Positions 5,834 to 7,699 of a stretch of 7,699 nucleotides of DNA are shown here, piece by piece. A program made the position numbers and the translations under genes. The notes beneath the pieces are model-generated. The model did no database searches. It was not told the DNA's origin and saw only the letters and a program-made list of their open reading frames with translations. Source of the stretch: Lachnospiraceae bacterium UBA1721 (GTDB taxonomy: Bacteria > Bacillota > Clostridia > Lachnospirales > Lachnospiraceae); NCBI GenBank assembly GCA_002317155.1, contig DCIR01000022.1:1-7699 (forward strand), written 5' to 3'. Within the stretch, counting starts at the first letter, position 1; every line of letters begins with the position of its first letter.

Positions 5834-6262
5834 TTAACATCGTTTGAACAGCACTGATACATCATCCTTGCCCAATCCACATTTTGCGTAAAAGGCTTCA
5901 TTATTTTCTATAGACATCAACTGTATTACTGATATCTGTTTTTCCTGCAAGATAACTTCAAGTTTACCGAGAAGTGCCTTGCCAACGCCCTGCTTCTTTT
6001 TCTTTGGAACAACAAATAGCTCCGATACATAAAAGAAATCTTCCTCTGCAAATGGGTCAATGTATCCAAGCATGCCACCTACTATTTCCTCATTTTCCTC
6101 GGCAACGAGTCCAATCGCCTGATAATTACCAAGTATACCTTTCACACGCCTTACGGCACGTTCCTCAGTCCAATTCTCGTACCACGGTGCTTCTGAATAC
6201 GCTAAGGCCATTGCATTAGCTAAACCAACTATATCATTATCCTTTGCAATTCTATAATTCAT
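5834..6262 (-). CDS. GNAT-family N-acetyltransferase
   Basis: This 142-residue protein has the GNAT fold signature and transfers acetyl from acetyl-CoA to an amine substrate in the cytoplasm. The acetyl-CoA motif is ELFVVPKKKKQGVGKALL at 81-98, with the Q-x-x-G-x-A pyrophosphate loop at 91-96. A later ENNEAFYAKCGL at 119-130 matches the usual motif B region. The N-terminal AYSEAPWYENWTEERA region resembles small GNATs that include aminoglycoside 6'-acetyltransferases, but the substrate cannot be assigned. I chose ATG 6262, which has GAGG 6 nt upstream. The longer GTG 6274 start (146 residues) has no properly spaced site. It follows the Nudix gene by 56 nt without a terminator, so co-transcription is likely. 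Confidence 0.87.
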   Translation of the reverse strand: MNYRIAKDNDIVGLANAMALAYSEAPWYENWTEERAVRRVKGILGNYQAIGLVAEENEEIVGGMLGYIDPFAEEDFFYVSELFVVPKKKKQGVGKALLGKLEVILQEKQISVIQLMSIENNEAFYAKCGLGKDDVSVLFKRC

Positions 6263-6318
6263 ACTTTTCCTCACTCCTACATAATCTTTATCCTACATTC
6301 AGCCCTACACATTTCATT

Positions 6319-6801
6319 TTATCTTCTATTATCAGTTACAATATGTTTTACTATATTGCTAGGGCATTTTAGTTCTTCTCTGAAGAATGTCGGATAATAA
6401 ACAATATCGCTTTTTTCATCAACCCAAATGAATCGTTCTTTTGACTCATCATCAGTAAAGCTATCACATACAGGTTCAAAATCGTCCGGTGTTTTCATAA
6501 AAAAGAAATACGAAATTTCATAGATCAATTTATCTTCTTTTTTGCCATAATCACCGTAGAAAAAATTCTCATGAATAAAACCAAGGCGATCCACTTCCAG
6601 CTTAACTCCAGTTTCTTCAAACACCTCGCGAACAACTGCCTCCTCGGCGCTTTCTCCGAACTGAATACGCCCGCCAACCGAATATAGATAATCATCCTTT
6701 TGGTTTCCAACCATCAGGAATTTATCGCCTTTCATGATAATCGCTCCTACACGTAAATTTATATATCCATTATCAATAGAAACCGTACAATCTGATGCCA
6801 T
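6319..6801 (-). CDS. Nudix hydrolase
   Basis: This 160-residue protein carries a perfect Nudix box (G-x5-E-x7-REU-x-EE-x-GU) at residues 44-66, from G44 through E50, R58-E59, E62-E63 to G65-V66. The metal-binding glutamates are intact. Such enzymes cleave a nucleoside diphosphate linked to another group; the actual substrate is not readable here. The domain starts near residue 15 with the usual RVGAIIMKGDKFLMV strand, and the length is normal for a single-domain Nudix protein. ATG 6801 is preceded by AGGGGG 7 nt upstream. It is the first gene of a probable two-gene unit with the GNAT acetyltransferase and is transcribed from just inside the upstream ORF6N remnant. Confidence 0.92.
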   Translation of the reverse strand: MASDCTVSIDNGYINLRVGAIIMKGDKFLMVGNQKDDYLYSVGGRIQFGESAEEAVVREVFEETGVKLEVDRLGFIHENFFYGDYGKKEDKLIYEISYFFFMKTPDDFEPVCDSFTDDESKERFIWVDEKSDIVYYPTFFREELKCPSNIVKHIVTDNRR

Positions 6802-6838
6802 TATTAATCCCCCTTTAATTCAAGACATTTGAACTTAT

Positions 6839-7003
6839 TCAATAATTATATCGACTATCATGCATATAAACTTCATCATTAGTTAATTCAAACATAAAAT
6901 CATCTGGAAATTTTGTAATATTTCTTTTTACCTGCTCATTCAGACGTTTAGTTTCATATCCATATATCTCGGTGTTATTTCTATAAAAAACCACAGCACC
7001 CTG
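6839..7003 (-). pseudogene. Fragment of an ORF6N-domain (phage-type) gene
   Basis: An open stretch without start codon or ribosome binding site translates, from about 6970 to 6869, into EIYGYETKRLNEQVKRN followed by ITKFPDDFMFELTNDEV. This is the conserved heart of the ORF6N domain, which occurs in phage antirepressor-like and mobile-element proteins. The frame ends at a TGA at 6841-6839 soon after the match, and upstream it meets a TAG. Full ORF6N proteins are much longer, so this is a stranded internal piece of a once mobile gene. The upstream neighbour's terminator overlaps its 5' end and the Nudix promoter lies in its 3' end. Confidence 0.72.
6845..6850 (-). promoter_or_regulatory. -10 box of the Nudix-GNAT unit
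   Basis: A perfect TATAAT lies 43 nt before the Nudix start codon on the minus strand, giving a start near 6838. No good -35 is present at 16-18 bp, so it may be weak or activator-dependent. The ten bases TCGATATAAT are identical to those at the promoter of the candidate RNA near 4194-4185. Confidence 0.4.
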
Positions 7004-7009
7004 CTATGG
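6985..7009 (-). terminator. Intrinsic terminator of the DUF3795-like gene
   Basis: On the minus strand, CCATAGCA pairs with TGCTGTGG over eight positions (one T-G wobble) around a GGG loop. T6 follows. It lies 77 nt after the stop of the cysteine-rich protein gene. The region between, 7010-7085, is AT-rich and shows no other feature. Confidence 0.85.
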
Positions 7010-7085
7010 CTCATAATACTACAATAATATACTATCTATTATCTCCAAACTTATAAGAAAACTCCATTTTTACAAAAGTATCAAT

Positions 7086-7499
7086 TTATCTTTTTGCGTA
7101 AAGAACAATTTCCGGATTTATTCCATTACAACCATACTCACAGACAAGAATAAACTCTTCAGAAGCTACCACTCCATAGCATCTTTCAGAATTCTGTTTC
7201 TCTATCTGGTTTCCTAAATAAACATCATTATCATTTAGAAATTTGACTGTTTCTCCATTTGGTAACTGATAAGCCAAATTAACATATCCTCCAGTTAGAA
7301 GATAGAGATCATTTACACTTAATCCCTCTATGTTTAAATCGTTTATATCCTCTATCAGTTGAGCCTTTAGTCTGGCAAAGTCTCTACTTCTCTCTGCAAC
7401 ACAGCTCCCTCCAAAAGGATGTCCCTTACAAGCCTCACAGCCACCACATTCTGCTAATCTATTACATTCCTTACAGCAATCATTTCCACAATATGTCAT
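7086..7499 (-). CDS. Cysteine-rich DUF3795-like protein of unknown function
   Basis: This 137-residue protein begins with eight cysteines in its first 33 residues (C4, C8, C9, C12, C18, C21, C24, C33), including CGNDCCKEC and ECGGCEACKGHPFGGSC. That pattern suggests a bound metal, zinc or an iron-sulfur cluster, and resembles the DUF3795 family. The rest is a soluble domain with PNGETVKFLNDNDVYLGNQ and a C-terminal EIVLYAKR. There is no signal peptide or membrane segment, so it is probably cytoplasmic. ATG 7499 has GGAGG 7 nt upstream and is a better start than the TTG at 7541, which would add 14 residues overlapping the small upstream frame. The family assignment is from memory and moderate. 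No reaction is known to me. Confidence 0.75.
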   Translation of the reverse strand: MTYCGNDCCKECNRLAECGGCEACKGHPFGGSCVAERSRDFARLKAQLIEDINDLNIEGLSVNDLYLLTGGYVNLAYQLPNGETVKFLNDNDVYLGNQIEKQNSERCYGVVASEEFILVCEYGCNGINPEIVLYAKR

Positions 7500-7533
7500 T
7501 TGCTTTCCTCCACGTAATTCTTTAAATATGACT

Positions 7534-7602
7534 CTAACCAAATAACTTATCCGCTATTTTTTCAAGTTCCATTCGTTCCTTCGTATCATCATATTCATAC
7601 AT
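7534..7602 (-). CDS. Possible 22-residue peptide gene
   Basis: A GGAGG (7612-7608) sits 5 nt before ATG 7602, which opens a 22-codon frame beginning MYEYDDTKERMELEK and ending at TAG 7536-7534. The product is charged and would form an amphipathic helix; it resembles nothing I recognise. It lies 34 nt before the DUF3795-like gene, behind the same candidate promoter, so it could be a leader peptide, a genuine micro-protein, or the remnant of a longer gene. An in-frame ATG at 7615 overlaps the ribosome binding site and is less likely. Confidence 0.42.
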   Translation of the reverse strand: MYEYDDTKERMELEKIADKLFG

Positions 7603-7637
7603 TTTTACCTCCATGCAGTCATTCTATATTTATACCT

Positions 7638-7669
7638 TAAATAAGTGTACCTACGCAAAGTAGAGTCAA
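7638..7669 (-). promoter_or_regulatory. Candidate MerR-type promoter of the DUF3795 unit
   Basis: TTGACT (7669-7664, minus strand) is followed by the dyad CTAC-TTTGC-GTAG, arranged as in many MerR operators. The -10 is unclear: TATTTA (7643-7638) gives a 20-bp spacer, while TAAGGT (7639-7634) would need 24 bp. The first eight bases, TTGACTCT, equal those of the other MerR-type promoter at 5605, but the dyads differ, so the same regulator need not bind both. Confidence 0.38.
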
Positions 7670-7672
7670 CAG

Positions 7673-7688
7673 GGAAATCAGAATTTCC
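7673..7688. repeat. Short perfect inverted repeat upstream of the promoter
   Basis: GGAAAT and ATTTCC are perfect 6-bp arms around a CAGA centre. It sits just upstream of the TTGACT box and has no T tract on either side, so an operator is more likely than a terminator. The window ends 11 bases further on. Confidence 0.35.
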
Positions 7689-7699
7689 TAAAACCCACC

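Noticed and set aside
5682..5834. A 50-codon minus-strand frame whose ATG overlaps the acetyltransferase stop (TAATG).
   Set aside because: No ribosome binding site, an unusual composition with many aromatic and basic residues, and an overlapping frame on the same strand looks more protein-like. Not called as a gene.
5333..6219. Plus-strand open frames opposite the MerR-methyltransferase and GNAT genes.
   Set aside because: They overlap convincing minus-strand genes, lack initiation signals and give low-complexity or unrecognisable products.
7025..7060. A short minus-strand frame MEFSYKFGDNR after the DUF3795-like gene.
   Set aside because: Eleven codons with no ribosome binding site, ahead of a terminator. 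Nothing supports translation.

Overview
The window looks like a low-GC Firmicutes chromosome, most plausibly a Lachnospiraceae-type Clostridium (Butyrivibrio/Pseudobutyrivibrio-like). I infer this from AT-rich sequence, strong GGAGG ribosome binding sites, Firmicutes-style promoters and terminators, and the gene families present. The taxon is an inference. No rRNA, tRNA, CRISPR array or intact mobile element is visible. Every supported gene and every recognised regulatory signal is on the minus strand, so the window is described in the order of transcription, from right to left.

Right end (7699 to 6985): a promoter with a MerR-operator look precedes a possible 22-residue peptide gene and a cysteine-rich DUF3795-like protein, closed by a strong intrinsic terminator. 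Directly behind this lies a stranded fragment of an ORF6N-domain (phage-type) gene. Next (6850 to 5834) come a Nudix hydrolase and a GNAT acetyltransferase, probably one operon. The gap from 5833 to 5606 holds a possible broken small gene.

Centre (5605 to 4276): a protein that fuses a MerR DNA-binding domain to an S-adenosylmethionine-dependent methyltransferase. It is transcribed from a promoter with the long 19-bp spacer typical of MerR-controlled promoters, so it probably regulates itself, and it ends at its own terminator.

From 4213 to 3785 there is no credible gene. Instead there is a compact unit: a promoter with a perfect TATAAT box and 17-bp spacer, about 390 nt rich in hairpins, and a terminator with a T tract. 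Its G+C is about 46% by hand count, against about 24% just upstream. This is the most interesting part of the window. It may be an independent structured RNA, a long attenuator leader of the next operon, or a copy of a dispersed palindromic repeat; one window cannot decide.

Left end (3783 to 49): two overlapping half-size ABC exporter genes, each with its own membrane and ATPase domain, that should form a heterodimeric exporter, followed by a strong terminator. Substrate specificity cannot be read from the sequence.

The units look like independent accessory modules (exporter, regulator/methyltransferase, small modifying enzymes). No shared pathway is evident beyond a general detoxification or small-molecule response flavour.
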